64,000 bases of DNA from an uncultured Verrucomicrobiota bacterium (GTDB lineage: Bacteria > Verrucomicrobiota > Verrucomicrobiia > Verrucomicrobiales > Akkermansiaceae), in NCBI GenBank assembly GCA_937867415.1, contig CALMKO010000056.1:1-64000 (forward strand). The letters are read 5' to 3'. Under the pieces are notes generated by a model. The model did no database searches and had not been told where the DNA came from. It saw only the letters and a list, made by a program, of their open reading frames with translations. How positions within the stretch are numbered: position 1 is the stretch's first letter; every line of letters begins with the position of its first letter. Below, piece after piece: positions 44,735 through 54,500 of this stretch. Made by a program: the position numbers and the translations under genes.

Positions 44735-47700
44735 TTACAGTTCCTGCGGGTAGAGCCAGCGGAACGAAACGACCTCGAATCTGCGGCCGAAGTTCTTGTT
44801 TGCGGCAAAGGTCAAATTGGGCACCCGCGTGGCGGGGGCATCGCCCGGATCTACGAAATCCGGCATCCGTTGCACGACTACCTCGCACCATGCCCGGGCA
44901 AGCACGGATTTGCCATCGGCGGACAAAGCCTCGCCATAAGAGCGGATTTTAAAGGTATCTCCCCGGACGGTGGCGATGGGTGCCAGCAGCATCATCAGGT
45001 CCCCCTGCGTCACCACTCCGGGTGACCCTTCACCGGTGAATCCATCCATTGCTTCCGGGGTCCGGACTCCCTGCTTGCGCAGCGCGATCATATCGGCGGA
45101 TTTGATGGTTCGGGAATCCATGTCGTGGGCTCCAGCATTGATTCCGGACTCGTCGATCGCCGTTTGCAGCAGTCCCGTGAGGCTATGAAGCTCTCCGGCT
45201 CGGGCCACCCGGCGGTTCACAAACTCCGCCAAGGTCAGTGGCGGCGCTTGGTCGAGTTTGCCGCGCTCGCGGATTTGGTTGACGATTTCGCGGGCGAGCT
45301 TGGTGATCTCATCGTCACTGAGGGCGCGGAATCCGGCCCAGCGGATCTGGCCGAGCAGATTGACATCCGGAGAAGTCTGGTTGGGCCCGGCCAGCGGCAT
45401 CCCCATGCGGACCAGTGGCGTCTGTTCTGCCTGGGTGAGGTTGGTTTTTCCCCATCCGTTGATGGTTTGGTCGCGGAGCGAAGAGAGCACCGCCCGCCAG
45501 GCATCGACCGAGGTGGAATTCACGTTGAAGGGGCCTTTCACGGCGAGGTGGCGGCCAAACTCGCGGGCGCGGTCTTTCTCGCCGAGCGAGGCGAGTGAGG
45601 AAACCAAGGAATTTGCCCGGGAGATCGGGCGGATCGCGGTGATGCGGGAGTTCAGTGCGGGTTTGCGTTGCTCGAACACATCCTGAAGCACCTCCTGCCA
45701 GGTGCGGGCCTGATTGGAGAGCCATGGCAGCGCAGGCAGGTCCGCGATGGAGGAAATGTAATAGCGGTCCCACAGGGAATCGTTGAGAAAATAGGAATGA
45801 TCCAGCGCGCGTCTCCCGGCGAGGCTGGGATTGACGACGGAGGCAGAGGGAATCAGCGGGTGGGCACGGGAGTTTCCAAAGGCATGAACGACACGCGGCA
45901 ACATGGATCCCGCGATCAGGTTGGCTGGCACCCAATCACCCAGCGAGGCCGCCGGCGCGATGGGGACACGATACATCGGGACATTGGTGACACCCTCGCT
46001 GGAGGTGCGGCTGGCACCAAAATACCCGCGCCCGAAGCCGGGGGTTCGCTCACCATCCGCCGCATCCCACTCGACCATCGGGGCGGTGGACCAGCCGGTC
46101 AGCTCGATGAGACGCAGGTCATGGGATTGATTGACCAGCCCGACCTGGCTCGTGAAGATGTCTCCGCCCTCGACGACCGGATTGTTGAATGCCCATGCCT
46201 TGCTGTCGTCCAGTTCATCCTTGGTGGTGCGGGCGGTCATCTCCAGCATGGCCATCGGTTTCTTCCCTCCTTTGTCACGGTCTTCCAGGCGCTGGAGGAG
46301 GTCGCCAGCCCTGAAGCGGCGTTCGATCACCGGCTTGCTGGCATCGGCGCGGATTTCCTGCGTGGCATTGCTGAATCGGAACCGATAGGTTCGCAGCATG
46401 TCCCGTGAGTTGTTGAAATTGGTGAAATCCTCCGCCTTTGCGGCCAGAAGGTCCACGCGGAAGGTATCGGGTTGGGAGGAGCCGGTGGTTTTTTCCGGTC
46501 TCATTTGCACCAGCAGCTCGTCATCGAAATGAATCATCGGATCGGCGACCCAGTGATTGGCTTTGTCTTCGAAAGAATAGAATGAGGTGGCGGGGCGCTG
46601 GCCGCTGTTGCCACCGCCTTCCATGCTGAGGTGGTTCATTTGAAGGCCGGCCCTGAGGTCCCAGCCGGGAACCGCTTCGACGCCCCATCGGTTGGCGCTG
46701 CGCAGATCCTGGTTTCCTGCCCCGGCCAAATCATCGGAGTTGAACCAATCGAGAAACTGCCATGGACGTCTTGGCTTCCATCCCCACTCCCATCCCCAGG
46801 TCCAATCCTTCTCCACTCTTGCGGAGAACACCTTGACCTCACCCGGTTGGAGATAAAGCTGGTTCCCTGCACTGTCGGATATGCCATCACTCAGATGGAC
46901 AGTGAAGTATCGCTGGTTGTTCCTAGCCGTATCATCCTGACCCAGACGGTTGAAGCGCCCCAATCCGTGGAATGAGTTGCTGTCATCCTGCCATTCCTTG
47001 CGCAACCAGGCGGTGACGCCATTGCTGACTTTCGCGATCCGGAATCCTACAGGCGGGTTCCAAACCCGAAAGCGCAGCTTGTCGAACCTCAGCGCAACAT
47101 CGTAGGGATTGTGCAAAGTGACCACCGCCTCATAAATCAGCATCGGATTGGCATATCTTCCGCGCTGACTGGCCGGAGCGAGGGCGAGCCGTGCTGAACT
47201 CGTCTCCGGATGGGTGACCAGTGAGAATACCATCTGGAGCTTGGCTATCGATGGCAGCAGGTTGGCGGTCGCCGGGGCGGCACTCAGGCCGGTCGCGTTC
47301 GGTCTGAGGGAGGCTGTCGTCTGGACAAAGGCTGGCCCTCCTGTGAGTTGTCTCATCGCAGGATCACGGAATTTTTGGGTGTGATTGTGGAGGAACGACC
47401 AGCGCGGCGCACCGGAATCGATCGTCTCATAAGGAGTCACCACGCCATCGAAAAGTTGCGGATCAAATGTGGCAGGTGACATCAACACGCTGAGATCCTG
47501 CTTCATCCCACCCGCTGCCGTGTCGGTGAGCAATCCGAGCGTGTGGGTGGTGAGGTCGTGGAACCGCCTGCGGATTTCCTCCCGGCCGTCTGGATTGCCC
47601 GGAATGGTGGCGGTTTCCAGGGAAATGAAGTTCTTCGGATGGCGCAGGTGATCGAGCGTTCCGGGTTTGATGATGTCGGCGCGAAATCGCGATGGGCCGG

Positions 47701-48346
47701 TCCTTGAGGCGAGTTCCTGCGCGGTGTCCATCGCCGTCGCAGGGCCTGCCAGATCCACTGCGGCCTTGGTACTTTCGTCGAAAACCGCCCACGCGATGGA
47801 GCCGGGGCCTCTGGTGGTGGCAATCGGGATTTTCGCAGCCCTTACCGAGTTGGAAATGCCCTGGTTGCTGAGCGTGCCGACCAATTCCACGGCGTCTTGG
47901 GCAGGAGCGACAGTGGGAAATGCAAAACTCGCGGCATCTTCCGGTCTGGCGGTGGAAACCAGCCAGCGCCGGAATCTAGCGCTTTTTTGGGAATAATCCG
48001 GAGACGAAGTGGCCGCCGGATCCCAGCGCCAGGACTCCCAGGCACCGGCGATGTGAGGTTGTTTGGGGGATGCGATGACCGCATCGGAAGAAGCGGAGAC
48101 GCTCATGTCCCGGCCGAGCGTTGATTGCAACTCCCCCAGCGCCAGCGTCATGGCCAACCGGGCATTGGCGCGGGCGATGGATGACGCCTGGGATTGGCCG
48201 GAGGTTCTCAGTGCGATCGATGACAAACCCAGCAATCCCACTGCGACCACGGTTAGGAGGATCATCAGCATCACGGTGACGACCAGGGTGAAACCGGGTT
48301 TCGTTCCGTGTTGGATCTGCTGGATCTGTAATGCGCGCTTCATCAT
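44735..48346 (-). CDS. Verru_Chthon cassette protein A (TIGR02600-like)
   Basis: 1203 residues. The N-terminus has a type IV pilin-like leader: basic head, G|FTLVVTVMLMILLTVVAVG with the cleavage site before F, then a long hydrophobic helix. After it comes ANARLAMTLALGELQSTLGR, which is characteristic of protein A of the Verru_Chthon cassette, found in Verrucomicrobia and some Acidobacteria. The large C-terminal part is external. Usually it is accompanied by pseudopilin-like proteins B, C and D; they are not seen here. Probably part of a type II/IV-like secretion or pilus assembly; the exact role is not known. Confidence 0.85.
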   Translation of the reverse strand: MMKRALQIQQIQHGTKPGFTLVVTVMLMILLTVVAVGLLGLSSIALRTSGQSQASSIARANARLAMTLALGELQSTLGRDMSVSASSDAVIASPKQPHIAGAWESWRWDPAATSSPDYSQKSARFRRWLVSTARPEDAASFAFPTVAPAQDAVELVGTLSNQGISNSVRAAKIPIATTRGPGSIAWAVFDESTKAAVDLAGPATAMDTAQELASRTGPSRFRADIIKPGTLDHLRHPKNFISLETATIPGNPDGREEIRRRFHDLTTHTLGLLTDTAAGGMKQDLSVLMSPATFDPQLFDGVVTPYETIDSGAPRWSFLHNHTQKFRDPAMRQLTGGPAFVQTTASLRPNATGLSAAPATANLLPSIAKLQMVFSLVTHPETSSARLALAPASQRGRYANPMLIYEAVVTLHNPYDVALRFDKLRFRVWNPPVGFRIAKVSNGVTAWLRKEWQDDSNSFHGLGRFNRLGQDDTARNNQRYFTVHLSDGISDSAGNQLYLQPGEVKVFSARVEKDWTWGWEWGWKPRRPWQFLDWFNSDDLAGAGNQDLRSANRWGVEAVPGWDLRAGLQMNHLSMEGGGNSGQRPATSFYSFEDKANHWVADPMIHFDDELLVQMRPEKTTGSSQPDTFRVDLLAAKAEDFTNFNNSRDMLRTYRFRFSNATQEIRADASKPVIERRFRAGDLLQRLEDRDKGGKKPMAMLEMTARTTKDELDDSKAWAFNNPVVEGGDIFTSQVGLVNQSHDLRLIELTGWSTAPMVEWDAADGERTPGFGRGYFGASRTSSEGVTNVPMYRVPIAPAASLGDWVPANLIAGSMLPRVVHAFGNSRAHPLIPSASVVNPSLAGRRALDHSYFLNDSLWDRYYISSIADLPALPWLSNQARTWQEVLQDVFEQRKPALNSRITAIRPISRANSLVSSLASLGEKDRAREFGRHLAVKGPFNVNSTSVDAWRAVLSSLRDQTINGWGKTNLTQAEQTPLVRMGMPLAGPNQTSPDVNLLGQIRWAGFRALSDDEITKLAREIVNQIRERGKLDQAPPLTLAEFVNRRVARAGELHSLTGLLQTAIDESGINAGAHDMDSRTIKSADMIALRKQGVRTPEAMDGFTGEGSPGVVTQGDLMMLLAPIATVRGDTFKIRSYGEALSADGKSVLARAWCEVVVQRMPDFVDPGDAPATRVPNLTFAANKNFGRRFEVVSFRWLYPQEL

Positions 48347-48550
48347 TCACACCGTAGGCTCTTGCAATTGACATGCCGAAAATCAGCTCCATTCACCACC
48401 CCTTGACCTCGCCAGGCCGGAGGTGCGGTAAATCCACAGGGCTGGAACCTGAATGGACGGAGTCAATACGAACCAACCCTTGTGACTTCATGGATGCCGG
48501 AATGATCGGCAAGGAGAAAGCCCCCGGCTACTGCGACAAAAAATAGACCG

Positions 48551-48595
48551 GTTGGCGAGATGTCCGGCCGCAGCGGATCCCACCAACTCGCCAAC
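48551..48595 (-). terminator. Terminator-like hairpin of the exporter gene
   Basis: GTTGGCGAG (48551-48559) and CTCGCCAAC (48587-48595) are perfect 9-bp arms. Read on the minus strand, the hairpin comes 16 bases after the exporter stop (48611) and is followed by CTATTTTTTG, so it fits an intrinsic terminator. Nothing else stands out in 48347-48610. Confidence 0.55.
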
Positions 48596-48610
48596 TAGCC
48601 AGGTCGGATT

Positions 48611-49846
48611 TCAGAGACTCTTCTGAGTTGACAACAGGGCGTTGGAAAACAGCAAACCCGCAATGAGCGCGATGAAGACCATCAACGCCTGGTTGCCGCT
48701 GCTGGCACCGGGGAGGATGGTTTCGCCGGACACCCAGTGGTTGAGAATCATGTAGGTCCTGCTGCCCGGAACGAGCAGAACGATGCCCTGCGTCATCAGG
48801 ATCGACCCGGGGCCGCGGGTGATCCGGGTGTAGAGATTGCTGAAAAGCCCGACCGTGAGCGCGCCGATGAACATGCCGGCATACATGCCGAAATAGGCCT
48901 CACCGGCACGGGCGGCGCCGAAGGCGATGGCGGCGGACAGCAGCCCCCAAAGCATCTTGCGCCGGGGGATATTGAAAGCGATGCCAAGCCCGAGCGAGAG
49001 CCCGGCCACCGCGGGCCAGGTTTTCCAATCCGGCAGCAATGGCAGCGATGAGTTCATGGCTGCGTCCCCGGGGATCAGGAAATGCGCGACCGCCACCCCG
49101 CTGACTGCACCAAAGAACAATTTGAGCAACAGCATCACCGCATCCACCAAACGGGAACTGCCGGAAATCAGGTGCCCGGTGGAGATTTCCGTTAGGGCGA
49201 CGGTGAGCGCGAGGCCGGGAATGTAAATGATGATGGAGGAAAGGATGACGAAGGGCACATTGATGCCGATCCCAAACGCCGCCGCGGCGCTGGCGAGCAC
49301 GCCGGAAACAAAGGGCACCAGAATCGTGACCACCGGCTTCCAGCCCGCATGGCGCGAGCCTAACTGGCTAACCAAAAACAGGACCACCGAGAGCAGCGCC
49401 GCGGCGATGCTGTCCTGCGGGTTGGCCGAGAGCAACGTGGCGAACGAGCCACCGATGAGCGCCCAAGAAAACGCGTTGGCCCGCGGCGAGTAGTTCCACG
49501 GAGCCTGGATGACCCGATCAAGTTGTTCGATCCCCTCGCTAAAGCTGAGGCTGCCATCGGCAATGCTTTCCACCAAGGTATCGATTTCCCAGAGGCGTCC
49601 GAGGTTGTTGTCCGCCGGTTCCACGCGCTCGATGTGAACGAATTGGTCGAGTTCATCATCCTCCCAGAATGCGGAGGTGAAGGTGGTGGGCGTGATCAGG
49701 AAATTGCCGTTGAGCCCGAGCATGCGCGTCACATTCGTGAGATGCCGCTCGATGCGCTGGCTGGTGGTTCCGCATTCGTGCAGGGCACGGCCGAGTTTCA
49801 CCACGAATCGGGTTTTCCTGCGGAATTCGGCGGGTTCCATGGCCAT
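48611..49846 (-). CDS. ThrE-like threonine/serine exporter
   Basis: 411 residues. The N-terminal 130 residues are the soluble DUF1212-type domain (LGRALHECGTTSQRIERHL). Then about ten transmembrane helices follow, for example IAAALLSVVLFLVSQLGS, ILSSIIIYIPGLALTVALTE and the last FIALIAGLLFSNALL. Both halves (ThrE and ThrE_2) are in one chain, as in Corynebacterium ThrE. It should export threonine and serine by proton motive force. Directly upstream, same strand, is the regulator at 49911; the 64-base gap leaves room for cotranscription, but a functional link is not obvious. Confidence 0.85.
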   Translation of the reverse strand: MAMEPAEFRRKTRFVVKLGRALHECGTTSQRIERHLTNVTRMLGLNGNFLITPTTFTSAFWEDDELDQFVHIERVEPADNNLGRLWEIDTLVESIADGSLSFSEGIEQLDRVIQAPWNYSPRANAFSWALIGGSFATLLSANPQDSIAAALLSVVLFLVSQLGSRHAGWKPVVTILVPFVSGVLASAAAAFGIGINVPFVILSSIIIYIPGLALTVALTEISTGHLISGSSRLVDAVMLLLKLFFGAVSGVAVAHFLIPGDAAMNSSLPLLPDWKTWPAVAGLSLGLGIAFNIPRRKMLWGLLSAAIAFGAARAGEAYFGMYAGMFIGALTVGLFSNLYTRITRGPGSILMTQGIVLLVPGSRTYMILNHWVSGETILPGASSGNQALMVFIALIAGLLFSNALLSTQKSL

Positions 49847-49910
49847 GGCGGCGGATGATTGGCAGCCGGGCGACAGTCCGGCAAGAGATTCATGACACGA
49901 TGCCGCATGC

Positions 49911-51005
49911 TCACTTTTTCGCCGGCGGGCCGATCGTGCCGCCTTCGACCCATTGCTGCGGGAAACCGATGAATCGCCGGTCGGCCTTGCCGCGGGGGAT
50001 CGCGTCCACCCAGCGGACGATCCGCCGCACGATCAGCATGTCGTCCCCGCGCAAGCAGGAGATTTGCGGTTCCTTCCAGGTAAACCAATCGTCCTCGTTG
50101 AGACTGAACAGGGAAATGTCCTTCGGCGCGCGCAGCCTGCGGTCGGCCAGAAACGACAGTACGCCCGCCATCCACTTGCCGTAGGTGGTGATGATCGCGG
50201 TGGGCGGCGTGAATTGGAACGCCTTTTCCAAGACCCTGCGTAGGCCCTCCGGTGTCGGCTTCCATACGGGCACATGGTAACTGGTCATCTCGCATCCAAC
50301 ATCCGACAGCGCCCGGGCCAGCCCGCCGATACAAGTGCCGCTCCACTCAAGATCCGGCCGGTAGTCCGGCCATAGAAAAAGGATCCGCCGGTGCCCCATT
50401 CCTACCAGATGCCTGGCCACCCCCTCAAACATCTCGCCGGTGATCAAGCCGGTGCCGGCGATTGGCTGGTCGAGGATCTCGCCGCCGATACAGATCGCTG
50501 GCACCGGCTGCGCTGCAAACCAGTTGACCACCGCGCCATTGGGACCAATGACCACCCAGGCATCCGATGGATGGCTGCGCACAAAGCGCTCGATGCGCCC
50601 CGCATTATGCCCAAGCTCCTCTTGCGACTTTACCGCCACCCGGCACAAGTGCCCTGCCATTTCCAGTTCGTGCTGGAGCCTCATCACCACCTTTTGAAAG
50701 GCCGCGTCCTCGTCCGCCAGCCGCATCCCGGGCAGGATGGTGACCCGCAGCGAGCGTGAGCCCGCTTTGTCCGGCACGTCCGGCACACCGACCACCCGCG
50801 CACGCCCGGCTCCCTCGCCGCGAATCCAGCCTTCCTGTTCCAGCAACCGGACCGCCGCACGCATCGTCGCTGGGGAAACATCGCACTCGGTGGCCAACGC
50901 CAGCACGCCCGGCAGCTTGTCCGACCAGCGCCCGCCGCGGATTCCCTCGCGCAGATGGGCCGCGGTTTGTTCCCCGGCAGTCTGGCGGCGCAGCGTCTGG
51001 CTCAT
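49911..51005 (-). CDS. GntR/LacI-type transcriptional regulator
   Basis: 364 residues from the ATG at 51005. The frame continues upstream, but the first 25 residues would be nonsense leader. Residues about 8-75 are a GntR winged helix (QTAAHLREGIRGGRWSDKLP, then VSPATMRAAVRLLEQEGWI). Residues about 90-350 are a LacI-type sugar-binding fold (ISLFSLNEDDWFTWKEPQIS; HLVGMGHRRILFLWP). This mix is common in Verrucomicrobia and controls sugar genes. It is the only such regulator in the window, which makes it one candidate for the TGTCGCAT operators; no copy of the operator lies in front of its own gene. Unproven. Confidence 0.88.
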   Translation of the reverse strand: MSQTLRRQTAGEQTAAHLREGIRGGRWSDKLPGVLALATECDVSPATMRAAVRLLEQEGWIRGEGAGRARVVGVPDVPDKAGSRSLRVTILPGMRLADEDAAFQKVVMRLQHELEMAGHLCRVAVKSQEELGHNAGRIERFVRSHPSDAWVVIGPNGAVVNWFAAQPVPAICIGGEILDQPIAGTGLITGEMFEGVARHLVGMGHRRILFLWPDYRPDLEWSGTCIGGLARALSDVGCEMTSYHVPVWKPTPEGLRRVLEKAFQFTPPTAIITTYGKWMAGVLSFLADRRLRAPKDISLFSLNEDDWFTWKEPQISCLRGDDMLIVRRIVRWVDAIPRGKADRRFIGFPQQWVEGGTIGPPAKK

Positions 51006-51096
51006 GGCTTCAGCTGATTTATTTTCTAGCCGAGTTGTCAAAGACCAATTTTGTGTCGGCAGGGAAGCGAACCCGAGCATCCTCCCATGAAAACCA

Positions 51097-51216
51097 TCAG
51101 TCCCGCACCAGCGTCGTTTTCCCTGACTGCCGCGGACCCACCACCATCACCACCGGCAAACTCTCCGCAGCCCGCAAAAACTCCGTCCTATCTCGCGCGC
51201 TATCATCATGATGCAT
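51097..51216 (-). pseudogene. Truncated P-loop ATPase (AAA_14/DUF4143 type)
   Basis: A 39-residue frame with ATG at 51216 after a GGAGGC ribosome site. It reads FLRAAESLPVVMVVGPRQSG then KTTLVRD and stops. This is the N-terminus up to the Walker A motif of the DUF4143-type ATPases that normally have near 400 residues. The rest of the gene is missing, replaced by the regulator promoter region, so it is a remnant. Confidence 0.6.
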
Positions 51217-51381
51217 GAATGCCTCCCCGAACAATCTGCTAATTTAAGAAAAAAACGTGGATTAGCGCATATTGAATGGGAGCCTAGCGGACATGACCGT
51301 AGGCAATCCGCCGCTCCGTGAAACGCTCCCCCCTCATCCCCAAGCCCTAATCTTAGGCCCGATGGCGTCCAGGAATTCAGC
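51217..51381. other. Non-coding gap between the ATPase remnant and the PATR leader
   Basis: The first part of the 312-base gap before the 51529 gene. I see no gene, repeat or clear promoter in it. Confidence 0.5.
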
Positions 51382-51485
51382 CCCAAACTGATTCATTTTT
51401 TATCTCGGTTGCCTCAGCTAAAATTCTTGAGCCTCTCCCCTCTTGGATCATGGTGCACCCTTAATAAAGGGAAATCGCAATCCCT
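51382..51485 (+). promoter_or_regulatory. Duplicated leader of giant PATR genes, copy 1
   Basis: 104 bases, identical to 60764-60867 except for one base. It begins CCCAAACTGATTCATTTTTT and includes a small hairpin CCCTT-AATA-AAGGG at 51458-51471. The ATG follows 43 bases later. A shorter relative (about 24 bases, near 55840) precedes the 55950 gene. Likely promoter and 5' leader; exact elements are not assigned. Confidence 0.6.
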
Positions 51486-51528
51486 TTCACTGCCCCTCCA
51501 TCGATCTAACATCAATCCCGCACTCCCT

Positions 51529-54500
51529 ATGAAACCGAAAGCATCCCGCCTGCTCGCCGCTTCCCAAATCGCATTCTGCCTCACCGCCCTGCCTGCCATG
51601 GCCGTCGTCTATGACTGGGACAACGGCAGTACCGATGGACTCTGGGACACCAACACCAACTGGAATCCCGACGGCCTGCCGACCACTGGCGACAACGTGC
51701 TCGTCACCGTGGACTCAGCCGCCATTAAAACCATCAACCTCTCCGCCACGCCGACAAATCCTACCATTCTCGAAGTCGGCCTCGCCCGCAGCGGCAATGG
51801 CACCGCCACCGTCGATCACACCGGCGGCACGCTCACCGTCACCGGCTGGTTCAACCTAGGCCAGGGCTTTGTTGCGAGCGCGGGTGGTTCTGGTGGTCTC
51901 AGCGGCACCGGCATCTGGAACATGAGCGGCAATGCCGTCGTCAATGCCACCCATGCCAGCGGCGGTCAGACCACCATCGGTGCTGGCTGGACGGCTGCCG
52001 GGTATAACACCGGCATTCTCAACATCAGCGGCAATGCCACCTTCAACCAATCCGTTGCAGATGTCTATATCGGCGGAGAAAACGGCACCCGCCGGGCCAA
52101 GGGCATCGTTAACATCAGCGACAATGGCAAGCTGCTCAATGCGACACGCGACATTTATGCAGGTGTCGCCGGCAATGGCTCGGTCGGTGCCTTGAACCTC
52201 TCCGGCACTTCGCAAGTGACCTCGAGGCACTTGTACATCGGTATTGCGCCCGATTCCTATGGCGCGGTGAACGCCGCCGGTGGCTCGCTGACGCTGAGCG
52301 GAGACATGAACATCGGCTCCTGGGGCACTGGCTACCAGACAAATGGCGGCAACGGACTGATGAATGTTTCCGCTGGCACGGTCGCGGTAGGCGGCTGGCT
52401 CTGCATGAGCCGCTGGGGCACTTCGCAGACCTCGGTGCTCAACGTCTCCGGCGGCAGCCTCACCTACGCGGGCGGCGGCCTGCAGGCGAACTGGAATGCG
52501 GATGGTGCGGACACCAGTGTCATCACGGTTTCCGGCAGCGGCTCGATTTCGACCACCAACAACACCGTCATCAACCTGAGTAACAATGGCGCAGCCGCCA
52601 ACAACGGCTTCCTCAACCTCAACGGCGGCACGGTCACCCCCGGCCGGGTGATCGGCGGTCGCGGTTTCGTGAATTTAAACGGCGGCACCTTGCGCGCCAA
52701 CAGCAATCAGGCCGACTTCCTCGCCGTCAACACCGCCCAAGTGCGGGCGGGTGGTGCCATCATCGATAGCAACAGCAGGAACATCACTATCGGGCAGGCG
52801 CTGTTAGCTCCGTCAGACGACGGCGTGACCACCATCCCCGTCACAGACGGCGGTTCGGGTTATGTTTCGGCCCCGATTCTCACCATCAGTGGCGGCACCG
52901 GCTCGGGTGCCACGGCTGTGGCCAATATGATCTCGGATGGCGCAGGCGCGCTCAAGATCGACAGTGTCACCGTCACTAGCCGCGGCAATTATACGGTGGC
53001 CCCCACCACCATCACCCAGATCGGCGGAGGAGCAAGTGTCAGTGCCACATTCGGAACCATCGCCACCGCCGCCAACAGCTCCGGCGGACTCACCAAGAAT
53101 GGCGCCGGAATCCTTACGCTCAGCAATGCCAGCACCTACACCGGACCCACTCAAGTCAACGCGGGCGGCCTCATCGTCAATGGCAGCCTCGCATCAAGTA
53201 TCACACTGGCAGCTGATGCCGACCTCGGCGGTGCCGGCCTGACCAGCGGCTCGCTCACTTTCGCGCCCGGCACCCATAAGCTCTTCTTCAACCCCGCCGC
53301 TACATCCTCCTTCCTCTCAGATAGCATCACGACCACCGGAGCCACCATCACCGTGGTGCCCGATGGGGTCTTCGCCCCGGTCACCAACAAGGTGATTCTG
53401 GAAAGTTCCAGCGGCCCCATCAATGGCAGCATCGCCAACTTTGTCAGTGGCAACCCCCGCCTCAGTCTGGCATTTGACGTCACCGGCGAGCAGTTGCTTG
53501 CCAGTTATGCCCCCGCTCCCCTTGTCTGGACCGGGAGCAATGGCACGAACCCGACCTTCTGGGATACCACCACTGTCAACTGGGCCAATCCCGCCGCAGA
53601 CGTGTTTATTCCCGGAGACAATACAACCTTCGATGATACCGCAGTGGCAGCCTCACCGGTTCAAGTGGCCATCCAATCTCCCGTCTTGCCGGGAGCGGTC
53701 ACCTTTGGAAATACCGCCAAGGAATACGTCGTCAGCGGTGCCGCCATCACGGGGACCACCGGCCTCATGGTCAATGGCGGCGGCAGGGTCACTCTTGCGA
53801 ATGCCAACACCTATACGGGACTGACCACCGTCCGCTCCGGAACCTTGGCCGTCACGGGCTCCATCGTCGCGGGCTCTGACCTCCGCGTTGCGGATGCGGC
53901 TGGAAACGCAGTCCTGCAAAACTCGGGTGCCATTACCCGCACGACCGCCTGGTTCGGAAGCGTCAATGGCGCCGTGGGGGCTGGCTACCAGACGGCGGGA
54001 AGCCTAACCACCATCTTGAATGGGGGCAACTCGCTCGGTCTCGGCGTGGTCCAGGGCAGCCATGGCTATTTCAACATCAGCGGTGGCACGGTGAATACCA
54101 CCGAAATCAGCATCGGTACCTGGGGCCTCGCCTCTGGCAACAACAACGGCGGTGACGGCATGCTCGACATTACTGGCGGCACCGTGACCAACAACGGCTG
54201 GATGGTCATGAATCGCTCGGAAGGCGGCGGAGCGGTCGCCCAGCGCTCCGTCCTCAATGTTTCCGGCGGAAGTCTCACCTACGCCGGCGGTGGCTTGGTC
54301 GCCAACTGGGGCGGCAGCGCCAACGTCCAGACCGCCCAAATCAATGTATCCGGATCCGGCAGCGTCGCGACGATTGCCGGTTCTCCGATCAACCTGAGCT
54401 GGAACGGTAATATCAACAATACCGGGACCCTCAACTTGAACGGCGGCACGGTTACGCCCTCAGACATCAGGGGCGGCCGTGGTTTTGTGAATTTCAACGG

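Noticed and set aside
48531-48540. TGCGACA half-site of the operator
   Set aside because: The other half is missing, and it lies in the terminator region of the exporter.
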